Positions 35,201 through 48,641 of a stretch of DNA of 64,000 bases are shown here, piece after piece. This DNA is from Smittia aterrima. Taxonomy: Eukaryota; Arthropoda; Insecta; Diptera; Chironomidae. The stretch lies in the NCBI GenBank assembly GCA_033063855.1, contig CP093831.1:14694001-14758000 (forward strand), given 5' to 3'. The position numbers were made by a program, and so were the translations under genes. Within the stretch, counting starts at the first letter, position 1; every line of letters starts with the position of its first letter. The notes beneath the pieces are model-generated. The model was not told the DNA's origin, did not search any database, and saw nothing but the letters and a program-made list of their open reading frames with translations.

Positions 35201-38200
35201 GCAGTTTGATTTGGTATTGAAATATTTTTATTAACACTAGACGAAGGATTATTTACAGGCGGCTTGATGTCCAACGGCTGTTGAAGTTGCTGCATTAGTT
35301 GAGACGTTGGAGCGGTGACATTTGACACCGCTGGAGTGATGACGTTTTGATTAGCAACTGTAGTTGGCGGTGGTCCCTGCTCCAATGACATTTGAAGACC
35401 CGAGAGAATGTTCTTCTGATGTTGCGTCAACGGTTGGTTCTAGAAACAAACATTTCCACGTTCAAGTTAATCACACAACTGTAGGGACGAAATACGTCGA
35501 ACGTTCATAGACGAGAAGAATACTTACGGCTGACTTATTATCTTGATGACCGGCACCGGAGTCTTTAAATTTCTTACGTGATGGTTCGTCTTCACCTAAA
35601 ACAACGTTTTTATTTGTAAGATAATTTTTCCCTTTCACTTTTTTGTCGTTGCCAAAAATGCGACGAAAATGTGTACTCAAAGTAAAGAGGCCAAAATAAG
35701 CTTTCTGTTCAAACAATTTTATTACATTTTTCTTCATCTTGGATAATTCTTTGCAATACTTTTTAGTCAAAAGCATGATTTTACGTCCAAAAATTCTTAA
35801 ACTGTGATTTTTTTTTGTTATAAATCGTGGACTTTCGAGTGTCCACGTATTAATTGCTGACCTGAACCGGACGAGGACTCTCTTGGTTCGTCCGATGGTT
35901 TTGTATTGTTTCTTTAGATATTTTTCTTATTACCTTAGCCACTAAATATCTAGTCAAAAAGTTTTCTTATTTTCTTGGAGATTTTCTATTATTTCACTAG
36001 TGTTTCAGTTACCAATGATCGTTCAATACTCGGCCCCATGACACAACCCCGTCTGCCAAACGACTCGTATAAAATGAAATTGAAATGAAATCGTATTTCG
36101 CGATGTCGCTTTTTGATCATATTTAGTCTAATGAAAAGAAATTTACTTTATCCTCAAGAAATATTATTTACAGAACATAAGCGATTCATCGGCGACATGT
36201 TAGGTGAATAATACTTTCATTTAATTCATCGTGTACTGATCAATAAAACAGAGATTGGGATTAAACTTTCTTTTCTTTTAATATACAAGGACGAAGATTT
36301 TACTCTTCATGTGTGTGTGTTTCTTGTTTAGTCACAAACTTTAAATATTTATAAAAGAATAAAAAGGCTAATTGAGACGATAGAAAACCTTGCAAACAAT
36401 GTGTAATGGGAAGCCACGTCTAAACTTGATCTCTCTTCCATCTCCTTGTATCAACCATCAAAGACCTTACGTGATCAATTCGGCTGGCGAACGAACCCGC
36501 AAACTCGCTCCACTTCAACACAAAATCATCTCGCTGCATCTAAAGAAACTCGCAGTTGACTAAGAATAATCGAAACGGGGAATATATTGCGCTTCTTAAA
36601 CTAGAGTGCGAGGTCAGCGGAATAGCTCGCAAGCGACGCTTTTGGCATGATTTTCTTATCAAGTGAGTTACACATTGTCTGCATTACTGTTTATCATATC
36701 AAAAAAAGTTTAGTATTGAAGGATTTCTAATTTTGTTTTGTTCATTTCATTATGGCTAAGATAATAAAAAAAAACTTTCCTGTTCTCAGCTTTTTTATCT
36801 TTTCAGAAGGAAATTGCAAATTGATTTTGATTACTGCTAACTGTTTCGGTTTATAAATGCATTTAATGATTTTCTTTTCAGGCTCATCATCGAAAAGGAA
36901 AAATGCTTTCAAGTTAGTCTGAGGTCGCAGTGAATTGAAGTTTTATGATGAAGTTTCACAGTTTAAGATATTTCAATGGATTATATTTCCATATTTGGAT
37001 GAAGGATTGATCAACAATGTTTGTTTGTTTGTTATTTTGGCCTTTTCCCCATGTACACATTTTGCAATGGATTTTCGACGACTGTTTCATCTATCTATTA
37101 TAATAAGTTTTAATAATAGTTTTCTTGTTTCTTGTCATTCACTACATTGTATCAAATATTTCTACTTTCTCTTTTTCTTCCGTCTTAGTCTTCATATATA
37201 CATATTAAATTCTCGGACACTTCGACCCGCAACGACACGAAAGATTCGAACGCTCTCAGTTTCAATGAACGCTCACATATTTCGTCGTTCGAAATCAAAT
37301 TGCACAACGAGTAAATTAAGAGAGAGAAACAAGGATGAATTTAAATTAAGCAAAATTTGTTTAATAATTCAGGCTTGTCGACATAACTCGCAACTATTTA
37401 GATTTCAGATCGGGTTCAGATTTCTTTCCTTAAAAAATAATTAGTCTCAATTCAAAGCCGTCAATTTTGGGTGAAGGGTTTCCAAAAAAAAGTTTCAAGT
37501 ATGGATTTAAGGAACAGAAAGAGATAAAGGCAACTGGCTTTCGGTTGACGGTTTTGATAATCTATAATTTAGTACTTTGAGATGCGATCTTTCCTCAATG
37601 TCGCTCGTCATTATTTTTGTAGTGCGTAAAATTAATTAGAGGAAAACAATAAATAAAACTTAAAGTTCAGGGTGAGAGCCACGCTTTTCGCAGCTTTAAC
37701 GAATAAAAAAAAAGTAAGACTTTTGAACACTCCGGGGGAATGGCTTACGCTGCGAAATATGTTCTTTCGGAATTTTAGCTTGTACATCTTTCCAATTCTT
37801 TCTCTTGCACGCTTTGTTACTAACGACACAAAGAGAAGCTTTAAACTAAACTTTAACAGAAACTTAGAACTGAAGTGCACGTGAGAAGTTATGTTTTCGT
37901 CAGAAATGTAATTTAATATGTATATATCGATGCACTTTGCATTATTTGCTTGAAAAATCGGTCGTTTATCGAGATTTCTATCTTCAATGGTGCCCGGATG
38001 CCCCGTTTATCAAAAAATTAGTAGTTTCAAACTTTCTGAGACTTTTGAATGATAAGACTTGTGACATGTTTTAGACGTCTAACCTGCTTCACTATCGGAG
38101 CTATCGCTAGAACTGCTGTCGGATGAGCTTGACGATGATGAATCACTAGAACTACTTGATGATGATTGGCGGTTAGGAGCTTGTGCATTTGCTTTGCTTG

Positions 38201-41200
38201 AATCATCTGGCGAAGAGAAAGTAAGGTTGATTGGGTTACATAAAAAAAATGTTTAACACCGATTATACCTTTCTTCGCATTCTTCTTGCTCGATCCCAGT
38301 TGACCTGTTACGTCTTGAAGCCTTCTCTCAAGCTCCTGTTGACGTTCATTCATCTGTTCAGCTTTTGATTTGCCGGCAACCTTTTTGTCTAAAAGATACA
38401 AATGATGATAGTTTCATTTAGAACCATTTGACTCAAATCATGACTGAGAAGTTCAATAAGCCGCATTTCAACCGTCACCAAATACTCTAAGTTTCTTTGA
38501 ATCATGCGAATTATAAAAAAAAATGACGAAAAATATTGTGCTGAGAGTTCATCCAAATTAACACGACGACACTACTTTCCTTTGGCTGGATTTGTTTTTT
38601 TTTTTCGTTTTACGTGTGACTCAGATTTTGAAGTCGGAGAAGCCAAAAAAATAATAAAAATAAAAGTCTATTTAAGAAGAAGAATCGGAGATGAAAACTG
38701 GACTGTGCTCATTTCTATACTAAATCCTTGTGCAGTTTAATCTTCGCGCCTTGATAAAAACCAGGTCAGTTTTTATCGAAAACTCAGAGAACAACGAAAA
38801 TATGAAAAATATGAAAACAGGCGCAAATGGTGATTTGAGGGTAGGAAGTGGAGTTATATTAAAAACGGAGCAGTGTGTTGTGTCATTTGGGTGAGACTTA
38901 CAGTAAGGCTTACGAGTTTTTTTACGAAGACATTGCGCAACATAAGCTTCCAGTTCACGCAATGTTGACGGCATCAGCGTCTCAAAGTCGATCTCCATTT
39001 CGTCAGGATTTGAATCACGTAACGAAGGCTCTCTATTCTGAATTATATGAACGACGCGTCCCAGTTTGTCACCTAGAATTGAAATGTTTTTGTGAGATAA
39101 TGAAACTTCAATGTCAATGTCCTCAAATAGTTACCAGGCAGCATGTTGATGTCAAGGGAGAGCTGTCGCTTCTCATCATAAGACATTGGCTTCGCCGTGT
39201 CTTCCTCCTCGCTGTTGAAGCTCATCGATTGATTCTTCTTTTTGCTTCCAGTCTTTGATGCGACAGCGCCGCCGCTACTGGTTGACTATAAGCGAAAAAT
39301 AACAATTCATTTAGTAATTAATAAAAACAGACAAATTTATGTTTGTCTCACCTGTTTCACTCGCTTAGGAGTTGGGCCGCCAGGGGCTGCTTGCGTCATG
39401 TTTTTAGGCGGTTTCTGTCCTTTAACTTTCGGCGTCTCTAACTTACTTGAAGAGTTCTTAATCTTTGCTCCATCCTTAAATGGCGTTGCGTGCTTGTTCT
39501 TCTTCAAGTGTTTTCTTGCAGGTACAGAATTTGACTTTTTCTTAATCGCTCGGTCGAGCCTCTCGTTCAACTTCGCAATTTGCTCCTGATGCTTAAGGAT
39601 CTTATCACGAATTGAATCCTCGTCCATACTCTCTTCTGAATCTTCAGATTCGGCATTGGAGTCGCTTTCAGAGTCTGATCCGCTACTCTCGGCATTGATT
39701 TGATTGTTATTGTGCTGTGCCGTAGGATATGTTGTGACTGGCTCGTCGGGAATATTTGCAAAGCGCATTTCAAAGACGTCTTGAAGTTTTCGACCCATCT
39801 TGACAACATCGTGATCTGGAGGATTGTACTTATAGCAATTGGTAAAGATCAATCGAACGTCGGCTTCAAATTCAGCAGATGTCTTGTACTCGCGCTCGTC
39901 CAACTTTCGCTTCACAGTTCCCAAGTCCATAGGCTTCTTTATTATGTCGTGGTAGTCGTGAAGTCCAAGCATTTTTGCATCGACCGGTTTAAAGAAGGGC
40001 CAAGCATACCCTGAATGCTTTTTACTGAACAGCTCTTTGAGTATCTCGTTGCATGATTTTAATGACTCGCTGAGCTTCTCCTTATTCTTCGGCATCAGCT
40101 GCTGGTTGACGGACAAGGGATGACCGGGTACCATAGGGGATAATGGATAAGCATTCGACTGGTGATTTGTAGGAATATCCTGAAGATGAAATATTGTATT
40201 AGTAATCGATTTTAAGAAGAGATGATTGATGATTTAATAATGCAAATGATAAAGAAAAGCGGCCAATTAGTGGAGAAACCAATTAAGCACCGCTCACCTT
40301 ATTTACCTGACGACCGCGAGTTGAAACTTTAACGTTGGAATCGAGAGATGGATAACCAGCGTCGTTGAAACCCGCTGTCGTTGGAGTCGTTGTGTCGGCC
40401 TTTCTTTTGACTCCTTTCTTGACTTTGGCTGGCTGTTGCGACGGAACGGACACATTGTTTATCATCGGTTGTTGACTATTGACCATGAATGGTGGCGGTG
40501 CTGCTGCGGCAACGATTTGCGCGTTAGGTTGCGGGAGATTGTTATGGATGTTCATTGGAATACCAGGCGTTGTTGTTGGCTTATTTGTGCTTCCTGGAAT
40601 TCCACCGTTTCCTGTTATGTCGACTGCCGTTGGTCCCATTGGCGGTATGTTCGTAGTTGTTACGGCTCCAGCTACGAGAGGAGTGTTCACGCGAGGCGTA
40701 TTCAATTTAGGCGCAGGGATTCCAGCAACTAGTGTGCCAGGTGGTGCAACGGGTCTTGGCTTCTTCTTCATACTTTTTCCCGACGAAGTTTCGATCTTTA
40801 TCTCGTCTTTTGGCATCTGAGCCAGTTTTCCTTTGAAAAGTTTCTCAAGAGCTTGCGCCATCACCACAACATCCTCGCCTGGTTTGTTGTAGATATAGCA
40901 ATTATCGAACATTGTTTGAAAGTCGTCAATGGCTTCCTGAACCTTCCAATAGTAATTGTTTTCTAGGCGTTTTTTGATGGTTCCAAGATCCATAGGTTGT
41001 TTGATAATTTTATGATAGTCAGGGAGATTGAGTTTTCCTGCGTCTACAGGTTGTTGGAAGGGCCAACTAAACTGGTGCTTCCACACAATCTTCATAATTG
41101 TTTTGGAGAGGTAATGAAGTTGGTTTGTTTGTCTTCCCGGCCGATCGGGATGAGGCTTCACTGCTGGTTGAACGACTCCATTAACCGGCTCTACAGGAAC

Positions 41201-41525
41201 TTCAATTCGAGGTGGCGTCTTTTCACGAATATCTGATCCACCAGCCGTTGGAGTTATTGACGACGATGACGAATTTGTTGACATCGATGATAAAGGCGCC
41301 TAGAATGTTTTTTCGTCAACATAAATTATTTACGCACTATCTAAAACAAAGATTTTCACAACAACTTACCATAGCCGATGAAATAGCTGACGGTGCAGAG
41401 GCTAACGATGCCGATGCAGGTCCACTAGAATCGTTTGGCTGTTGCATTGTGGGTTGTCTGAAAGAACCGGCGGTTCCATCGAAATCATCATTAAAATCGT
41501 AGAAGTTCTCCATCTCACTCCACAT
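32269..41525 (-). CDS. fs(1)h: BET-family double-bromodomain protein, fs(1)h / BRD4 long form
   Basis: Chromatin reader that binds acetylated histones and recruits P-TEFb. Eleven coding exons (41525-41370, 41299-40307, 40179-39352, 39285-39135, 39072-38902, 38388-38269, 38206-38084, 35595-35528, 35439-34013, 33947-33788, 32334-32269) give 1420 aa with exact phases. Bromodomain 1 is at about 107-215 (WPFQQPVDAGKLNLPDYHK; acetyl-lysine Asn in CYIYNKPGEDVV). Bromodomain 2 is at about 412-520 (WPFFKPVDAKMLGLHDYHD; CYKYNPPDHDVV). The ET domain spans exons 4-5 (PMSYDEKRQLSLDINMLPGD, FETLMPSTLRELEAYVAQC). A Ser/Asp-rich SEED segment forms exon 7. A Gln/Asn-rich region is exon 9. The C-terminal motif ends IDMNRQGDLMAEFEELL, as in long BRD4/fs(1)h. 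A same-strand kinase gene sits in the last intron. The start could instead be the in-frame ATG 12 nt downstream (MENFYDF). Confidence 0.95.
32434..33648 (-). CDS. MOK: MOK-like CMGC protein kinase, intronless, nested in fs(1)h
   Basis: Serine/threonine kinase of the MAK/ICK/MOK branch, 404 aa in a single exon. The glycine loop is IGEGSFSEV (15-23) and the ATP lysine is K38 (AAKR). The catalytic loop is FHRDIKPENIL. The metal motif is DLG instead of DFG (QLADLGSVC). APE is present (STRWYRAPECLL), as is FPGDNELDQLHKIHEIIGTP. Overall it resembles vertebrate MOK (RAGE-1) more than MAK or ICK. The activation segment has SAY where vertebrate MOK has TEY. About ten extra residues (RKDPRYKHDP) precede the DLG. 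The last 100 residues are Ser/Lys-rich and look disordered. It lies entirely between fs(1)h exons 10 and 11 on the same strand: its ATG is 139 bp past exon 10, and its stop is 99 bp before exon 11. Confidence 0.9.
   Translation of the reverse strand: MLDNLLSHYTLIAKIGEGSFSEVLKVKDKKTGSYQAAKRLTKHYANEEEAKNSPELSTLRKLERHKNVLSLIEFVFEPGTGALTLIFDLMDESMYDYIKNRKKTLSETKCKTFLFQMTQGLNHLHRSKIFHRDIKPENILIRKDPRYKHDPLHFELVQLADLGSVCHSDFPPPHSAYISTRWYRAPECLLTSGYYGPKMDVWALGCCFYEILTLAPLFPGDNELDQLHKIHEIIGTPPSKVMERFTHRNVKFDFPKKKPIGFHNMVPMLSEYGVDVLKHTLEYYPETRISAKKLLDHIYFEELRHKYKNNLSSCRLMPSSSDKSKISKTEFKYSNSRGRQSLSSSRDSLNSNTSGRDSVLKKLQEAQQSLNKQLERGWGMNSCPVKAKIISNIKSSVHSSKKAL
35596..38083 (-). other. fs(1)h intron 7
   Basis: A 2.5-kb intron after the SEED exon. 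Reading through its donor meets an in-frame TAG at once (GCA GGT TAG). An ATTAAA on the minus strand (37912-37917) lies about 170 nt downstream. A 169-codon antisense frame (36935-37444) is low-complexity and unsupported. Confidence 0.55.
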
Positions 41526-43822
41526 TACAATTTAATGTCCACACACACGCTAATTGTGATCGCTTAATTTAGATTTCTTTTTATCAACAAGCATATCAAG
41601 TCAATGGAAAGCAGCTACACAGAGAAGAGATTCACATATTTTTGAGGTTATGTAAAAATCCATAGAGCCATTTTGAAAAAAAAAACTTTCTTAAAACTTC
41701 GAAACTAAAATTCTTGTTATTTGCGCCTTAATCCGTTTTTCCTCTCGATCTTTTAGGAGCACTCGATAGATAACAATGTTATCTACTGTTTTCAATTAAA
41801 TTAAGCACTGAATTGCTTCCTTTTACACTCGAAATTTAATTAAAACTGACTAAGACGCTTTGTATTTTATACGCTGAGAAATTTTTCCAGTCTCTCAATT
41901 TCTCGCTCGCTCTCTTTCTCACACAAACACTAATTTAACTGACCCGCACACTAATGTCTTTAATGCTTCGTGTGTTTACGCGTTCTGGTCGGCGGGAAAA
42001 GAAAATGTTCAGTCGCGTTCAGTTAACTAAATATTGATGTAAACGAATTAACTGATCCTTGATGATGATCGCACGCCCTCAAAAAGGGGAACCGAACTTT
42101 TACTTTTCTTGGCACATCATTTATGAATGGAGCCTAAGCAAAATCTTTCTCATGGTCAGGAGCCGACCTTGAATTCACTAAGGCTTCATACACACTCAGT
42201 CACGAGCTTCATTCATCTTTACTACCCGAGTAGCAACAACAAATCTTTTCATTACGGAAATGCAACAAGTCGGGTCGGTTATTTAACGCACCAACAAGAA
42301 GAATATGCACTCACCAACTTCTGAAAGTTTCTTGCCACCTGATCAACTTTTATCGCGCAAATTCTATAAAATTCACTATATCATTTGAATTGTCTTCGTG
42401 TTTTCGCTTTCACTTCAAAGAGTTTTCAGCACATTGCTTGACTTTGGTTTCTTTCGATTTCTCAGGATTTTATTCTAAAAAGAAAGAATAGAAATTCAAA
42501 GATCAAGTTGAAATTTTGTTAATGCGATGTGAATAAAATAAATGACGTCATGAGGAAACCCTTCGTGATGATGATCAAGAGTTGATCGAGACCGGGGGAA
42601 AATCAAATGAAAAGATATTTTAGTGTGACAACTTTTATTATTTTCTCTTCTTTCAACTCTTTATTCGTTCAAATCAATTCTGATTTACATTTAGTCAGAG
42701 ACGGTCGCTTCAAAATGGGGCGAAAAGAAAACTACAAACACACAAGCAAACGAAAGTTTCTTATGATTTCGAGAAGTTATGAAAATCTTATTCTGTCGCT
42801 GGGAATTTATCTTAAATAAAACAAACAAATCTGCTTCCCCCGATCATCGAGCAGGAAAAGATAAATAAATTTTATTAACGCCTTTCACACATTAGCAAAT
42901 TATTTTTTTTGAAGGATTTTTCAATCAATAATTTTTTCAATGGCGATGATGATGATTGAATGGGAATTTTTGAATTTCTTACAATTCACTATTCTGTAGA
43001 ATTTCGCATAAATTTACCTGCTGCTGGTAAAGATTTTCGCAGATTGAGGATCAGAGGGAATTGAGTTCATTCGAGCACTCACTTCTACGAGTTGTGACCT
43101 ATTTTTGAACAGCTTTCCTTCGACAATCAAATTCTCAATATTCGACTCGATTTTAACACATAATTCCAAGCGCACGTTTTCGACTTGACATCACGCTTTA
43201 GTTTTGTATGATTTTGATATCGCTTTAGCTCGAATTTCTATGCAAAAAATTCATTTTTCTCGTGAGTTTAAAATGGCGACTAAAATTTTCAATCGAACAA
43301 ATGGCGACAGTAAAATGTGCTAAAAATATTAAACTGAAATTTTCCGATCGTCTCGATATTCATATCCGGTGAACTATCATGAGTTTTCCGAGCAACTTCC
43401 ATGCGAAGTTAAACATTTAAACGAGCGAAATTTCATGAAATAATTTTTTTTCTATTGGTTCGCTTTATTTATCGGTGGCGACGAATGTGGGAAATATTTG
43501 AATCTTCACAACTTGAAAGTTTGTAATTTCCGAGTATAATTCGTAAGCTCCGAGTATATGCACCGACCAGTTTTGCTCAGTTAACTGAAGAATTTCCCTC
43601 AACTTAAAAACTTTGATATCTCAAATGACAATCGAAAAAAGAGTTCAATCCGCAAAGAAACGATGACCGTCAAGAAAGCTGCAATGAATATTCGCATTAT
43701 CAACATTATCATGTTGAAGACTTGAACTCTTTGATCGCTTTCGATCTATCTCTTTGAGGGCAAATTTAATGATTTTATCTCTGAAACAATGAAGGATACA
43801 AAACAAGCTTCTTCTTTTTTCT
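41526..43822. other. fs(1)h 5' region and NRF-A 3' flank
   Basis: It holds the fs(1)h leader and promoter. No coding exon is supported. A 70-codon plus-strand frame (42607-42819) has a hydrophobic start but no further support. Confidence 0.5.
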
Positions 43823-43828
43823 TTTATT
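43823..43828 (-). terminator. poly(A) signal of NRF-type gene A
   Basis: AATAAA on the minus strand, about 166 nt past the stop codon of the gene. Confidence 0.4.
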
Positions 43829-43993
43829 AATTATTCAAAATTTCAAACAGCTGAGTCAAGCGATAGGTAACAAGAAAGGTTTCCTGTTGCGCAATAAATA
43901 TGAAAATATGTATCAAAAAATAGATTTGCAGCTTTAAAACACCTAGCAGTAAAATAAATTTTTCTAATTGGTAATTTCGACTTGTTTTTGTTC

Positions 43994-46900
43994 TTAGTTG
44001 CCTTTAAGGTTGAAACTAAACTCATTGGCATACTTTGAAAAGATTTTGATGAGAGAACACACGGGAGCTTCAAAGCCCAATGATACGACAAACGCGAGAA
44101 GATACGAAGCGCATGTTTGTCCTAAGAAGATGATGACCTAGAAGAAGGTAAATTAATTTGAATGTAAATGAGTTGATTTAAGGTCTTACCATTGAATCCA
44201 CGCTCATGTGAAGCGGTGAATCAGAGTTGAGTGCATAAGCTCTTATCACAATCGGATGTACTAAGTATGCGCAATAAGTGACTCGAGAAAATGGATACAA
44301 GCACGTTGCTGAAAGAAATTTGTTGAGACCGCCTCCGTTGCCTGTCGAGCAAGCGATGACGACCCAAGCTAAAGCCATTGCCCATGCGGAATGACTGAGA
44401 GAACTGTAAGCTGCAGCAGCTACTTTGGTCAATTCGGTCTTGTAAAGTCCGTAGAGAAGATAGAGGAAGACAGCGGCTGAAAGGGACCAGCCCGTAACTA
44501 ACTGAGTCTGTAAAATAATTAAATTTAATATTTCAATTGCTTCCAGATGTTTGATTGATCTCACCTTTGTAAACTTGATTTTGCAATTAGTTTTAAAAAG
44601 AATCCATCCCACTGACATTCCAACGAGATAAGGTCCAAGTCTTGTCCATGGTTTGTCGTAGATTTTGTCAAACAACGCCAGAGGATCGTCAGTGTTTGGC
44701 ATGTGATTATTTGTGTAAGCAATGATGCCTTGAAATTAATTCGTTAATAAAATAAAAAATCTTTTTCAATGTCTCTTGACTCACCTGTAGTCAACCACGC
44801 TGAAATCATGAAGATTCCGACTGTTGCTGCAGCGAAACGGAAATGACGAACTGCCACGATCAAGATGATTGCTCCAATGATATAGAATTGAGTGTCATTA
44901 GCCAAATACCAACTCCAAAGCATGCACATGTCTTTCACAGGGAAGAGAGTGTTGATGTACATTCCGTTACGCCAGAAATATTTCGGGCAATTGATATGAT
45001 CGTTTGTGGGCATCTCAAACACTGAAGTGCTCGCGAAATATTTCATTGTGATCTCAACGATTCCAAGAACGTACATGTAAGGAGCAGTCAGACGAGCAAA
45101 TCGATAAAGAACTAAACCACCAAAGTGAAGAGTTCCTGCTGTAAGTTCACTGACTCCTTTCGAAAGTTTATCGAGTTTTCCTTTGGCATTCGTTCTGAAG
45201 TACAAGAAAGATACGAGGAAGCCACTGATGAAGAAGAATGTGTCGACACTGAAAGCTCCGTTCGTGATTGTTTGGAACAAAAATTGTTCTTCGACGACTT
45301 TTCGAAGTTCCATGTTATCGGAATATTTGAATGAGATGATGAGAGTGTGACCGAGGATGATCCAAGCCATCGAGAATGCTCTGATTCCGTGAATGCAAGA
45401 AATTGTGTCGCTACCAACATTGCGATCGCAAATCGCATCGAAATTCGTTTTAACAGAGAAAGCAATCAAAACTTCTCCCCAGAAACCTAAAATTGAGTTC
45501 AAAATCACAAAACTATTCGACAAACAAAAATGGTTTCAACTTACCAACTTTATCTTCTTCAATCACGACGGGTTCTTCCGCAAGATTCTCATCTGAATTG
45601 TTGTTATTCATTCCGCTTGGCACTGCAATGCCAACGCATCCGGTAATCTTTTGTCCATTGATGCCTCTTGTTAGATCGTAAGTCGTGCAGTTAAGTCCTG
45701 ACGAATCTGAGTTCAAATCTTTTGAATATTTCTTGTGTCCCATCTTCTTCTTTCTTGCTTCTCGCACAATCAAGTCGTAGCCCGTTCCAAAGAAACACAA
45801 CGAACCAACGATGAACGAGACGACACTGCAAATAAAGTTTTGTTAATTAAAATTCTTGTTTTTCAACTGAAATCTTACAGCATAATCCAGAAAGTGTAGT
45901 CGGTCCAGAATGAGAATCCATCCGACCCAGGAATTCGAACATCTGCGATTTGAACTGTTTTCGAGTCGATTCGACTACTCGCCGATCGTGCAAGTGTAAA
46001 CACATCATCTCTCTCGCAAGACGCTGGTAAGCATACACCGATGTGAATGGTTCGAGGCTGAAAATTTAAATAATCAACAAAAGATCTCGACTAAATGAAA
46101 AAGATAAAAGATTTTTTTACATTTGGTGTCGTCGAGGGTTCCTTCAAAACAACTTTGAGTACACCGAATCGTGGGAGGAATGGAGGATTCTTGTGTGTTA
46201 CTTGAACTGTCGCAGCTACACTTTCGCTATAACTCAGTCCTGTGTTGCTTCCCGGCTTCTTTTGCACAATTTCTTCTTCGTCTTCAATAAAAATACTTCG
46301 ACAGAGCGTCATCGAGCCGGTCCAGTAATTATTGCCCCAAAGATATCCGCTCGAGTAATGACCGGTAGCATCATCCACTGTGAATCAAGAGAGAAACTTT
46401 AAGTTAATTGTGACCCAATAAGTTGATTATCACTTGACGATTGTTAGCTTTTAGCATTGTGTCAATAACTTCAAGTGGGCATAGCCTTCACGCAAATTAA
46501 AGGCATCGCATTCCGTGATCGTCAAAGTACCCATTCCAAGCTGCTCCAGATTGACTGTGAATTCAAACGAATTTTCGCAACTTACGTGTTGATGAAGAAA
46601 ACCTTGTTGCGTGTTTTGATATTTTTTTCCCAATTGAAGTTCGAAATTATTGATTTATGGCGCTCTGCGAGGTGCGCACATTGATTGCAAAAAGAAACGA
46701 TGTTACTAGGTAGTGTTGCGCTTCGTTGGAAAAAGCTGACGTAATTAATTAACAGACAAAGCTTGTCTGTTGTTTTAGTGCAGTAAAAATGCAAGTAAGT
46801 TCAAGGAAACTCACAGATCAAAGACTTATTGATATTTTCTTCGACGTAACTTGCAATCGAAACAGTTTTTCTTTTTCTACGAAGTCCACCAATTATCTCT

Positions 46901-48641
46901 TTAACCAACAGTTCATTATGAAAAGTTGTGTAATTTGTCGCAGCATCTAATGAACAACCATGCAACTTGTGAAACTTCTCGCATGTCGAAACGTATTATG
47001 CAAAAAAATTATTTAATTGTGATTGAGGAAAGCGACCAGATGGAATTCAATTTGCTCAATGGTCTTCTACTGAATGCAAAAGCTATTGCATTGACATGCT
47101 CAATGATTCACGTTTCTCAATGACAACGAATCGTCGGCACGCTACTGATGATCGTTGAGCTTCTCTTATGCAACAAACAGACAACACTTTCTCCAAGCGC
47201 TTCTCTCTTAGTATGAGTCTCTTTACTTCGCAGTCCATTCATTTCATCATACAAATCTGCTGATTATGGCAAAGCAATTTCTACTTTATCGCAAATTTTT
47301 CTGCTTTTGCAATGGTTTCGAGAAATTTTCTGAGCTCACTGAAGTTAAAGTTGTTTTTGATGAAAACTTGTTTGTGTCAGACTCAATTTACTTCTTCTAA
47401 AATCGTTTGTATTTGTTTGTTTCGGCGTTTAGGTCTTTTCTGCCTGATATGGCGATTCGGGGCAATTTGAAATCGATTCTCAGAAGCTTCGATTGTAGCT
47501 GCGTAATTCGAGAAGATTCTCTAAGAGCTTCCATCTAGTCGATGGCCTCCTTAATGTGCCAAAAGTGCTTTATCTCGCACCTTTATTTTATCCATTAATT
47601 TGAGAAACAAGTTTTGCGGCTGAATTGACGGTCAATGGAATTTCACCTCAAAATAAAAGGCGAAGAAGTCTTCCTTCACTAAAATCGAGACTGGTGACTT
47701 CCTTACTCACACTCAAATATATTTTGTTTTGTTTTCTCGAAGCTTATGCATTATGACAGAGGTTAAATCTTCAATCCTTCATGAAGGAATTATTTAACCG
47801 CTAATTAAGAAAAGTCAGCAAAATTATAAAGTCCAAGTTTTTGCGAAAATGAAAAAGTTTCTCTACAAAGCTTAAGCAAACGAGTTTCCCCGTCCAGTCG
47901 CGCATTCAACTTTTCCCGCCAGCGGAAATTTTAATCACAATCTTTGACGATGTAGTAACTAATTGAAAGTTGCATGAAGTCTTTTCCCCATGCGTAATGT
48001 GCTCGCCGTGTTGAGTTTAATTTTCACTTATTGCCGACACTTGTAACGAATACGCTCGCAGATATAGCCGAAGACGACGACTGTTTCGAAACACGAAACA
48101 AATGAATAAAAGAAAGCAATGCGTCACTTTTCTTTATGTAATAACGAGCAGCCAACACTGAAAATCATACTCAGATGATTTTTCACGAAAGAGATTTCAT
48201 GAACGAACGTTTATTTGCTGCTTATATTAACGTGGATCAATGTATAACAGTTCAGTTGGTTTCTTTCGTTTTCTTTGGCAATTTTCTTCTTATTCCAATG
48301 TCGAGAAAGAGAAACTTTTTATCCGTTTTCTTTCTCAGCCACAGCAGCAGCTGATAAACGAGACACTTACTTTTGATCGCCCAAATTTCTTTTTGCTCCA
48401 GTCCACTTAGGTATTCCATCATATTGTGAGAGCAAGCTGGACTGAGCTTCTTGCTAAGTTCTCGCCATTGCGATCCAATCACGCCGATGCTGAATAAATT
48501 CAGAATGTGGTCAATGTTTGTGATATTGTCATAGTTTCTAATCAAAGCATCCAAGTTTTTCTCTTCTTTCGCTGATTGCGAGTAACATTGACTGACAATC
48601 ACTAGTTGGACGACGAAGATCGCTAGCAGTGAATTTCTCAT
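43994..48641 (-). CDS. NRF-6-like membrane O-acyltransferase family protein, copy A
   Basis: Multi-pass protein of the nose-resistant-to-fluoxetine (NRF-6) group: a secreted-side NRF domain followed by an acyltransferase-3 domain. Eight exons (48641-48371, 46377-46121, 46057-45879, 45825-45545, 45486-44785, 44728-44565, 44507-44190, 44137-43994) give 771 aa with closing phases. A signal peptide covers about 1-21. NRF-domain landmarks are SPACSHNMMEYL, DDATGHYSSGYLWGNNYW and GVCLPASCERDDV. The acyltransferase part begins at GIRAFSMAWIILGHTLI, which keeps the R-x10-H motif of acyltransferase-3 enzymes, and continues with DTFFFISGFLVSF, WSWYLANDTQFYIIGAIIL, RLGPYLVGMSVGWILF and VTYCAYLVHPIVIRAY. 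Known relatives affect lipid or drug uptake in the gut; the substrate is unknown. Intron 1 (1.99 kb) is far longer than the others. Confidence 0.9.
46378..48370 (-). other. intron 1 of NRF-type gene A
   Basis: A 2-kb intron between the signal-peptide exon and the rest of the NRF domain. A 60-codon frame (46451-46633) and others are short and unsupported. No nested gene was recognised. Confidence 0.55.

Noticed and set aside
36935..37444. 169-codon plus-strand frame in fs(1)h intron 7
   Set aside because: Low-complexity, rich in Phe, Leu and Ser from AT-rich DNA; no signal, domain or splice support.
42607..42819. 70-codon plus-strand frame with a hydrophobic start
   Set aside because: No cleavage-site or cysteine pattern, and the apparent poly(A) motif overlaps the stop codon by chance in AT-rich DNA.
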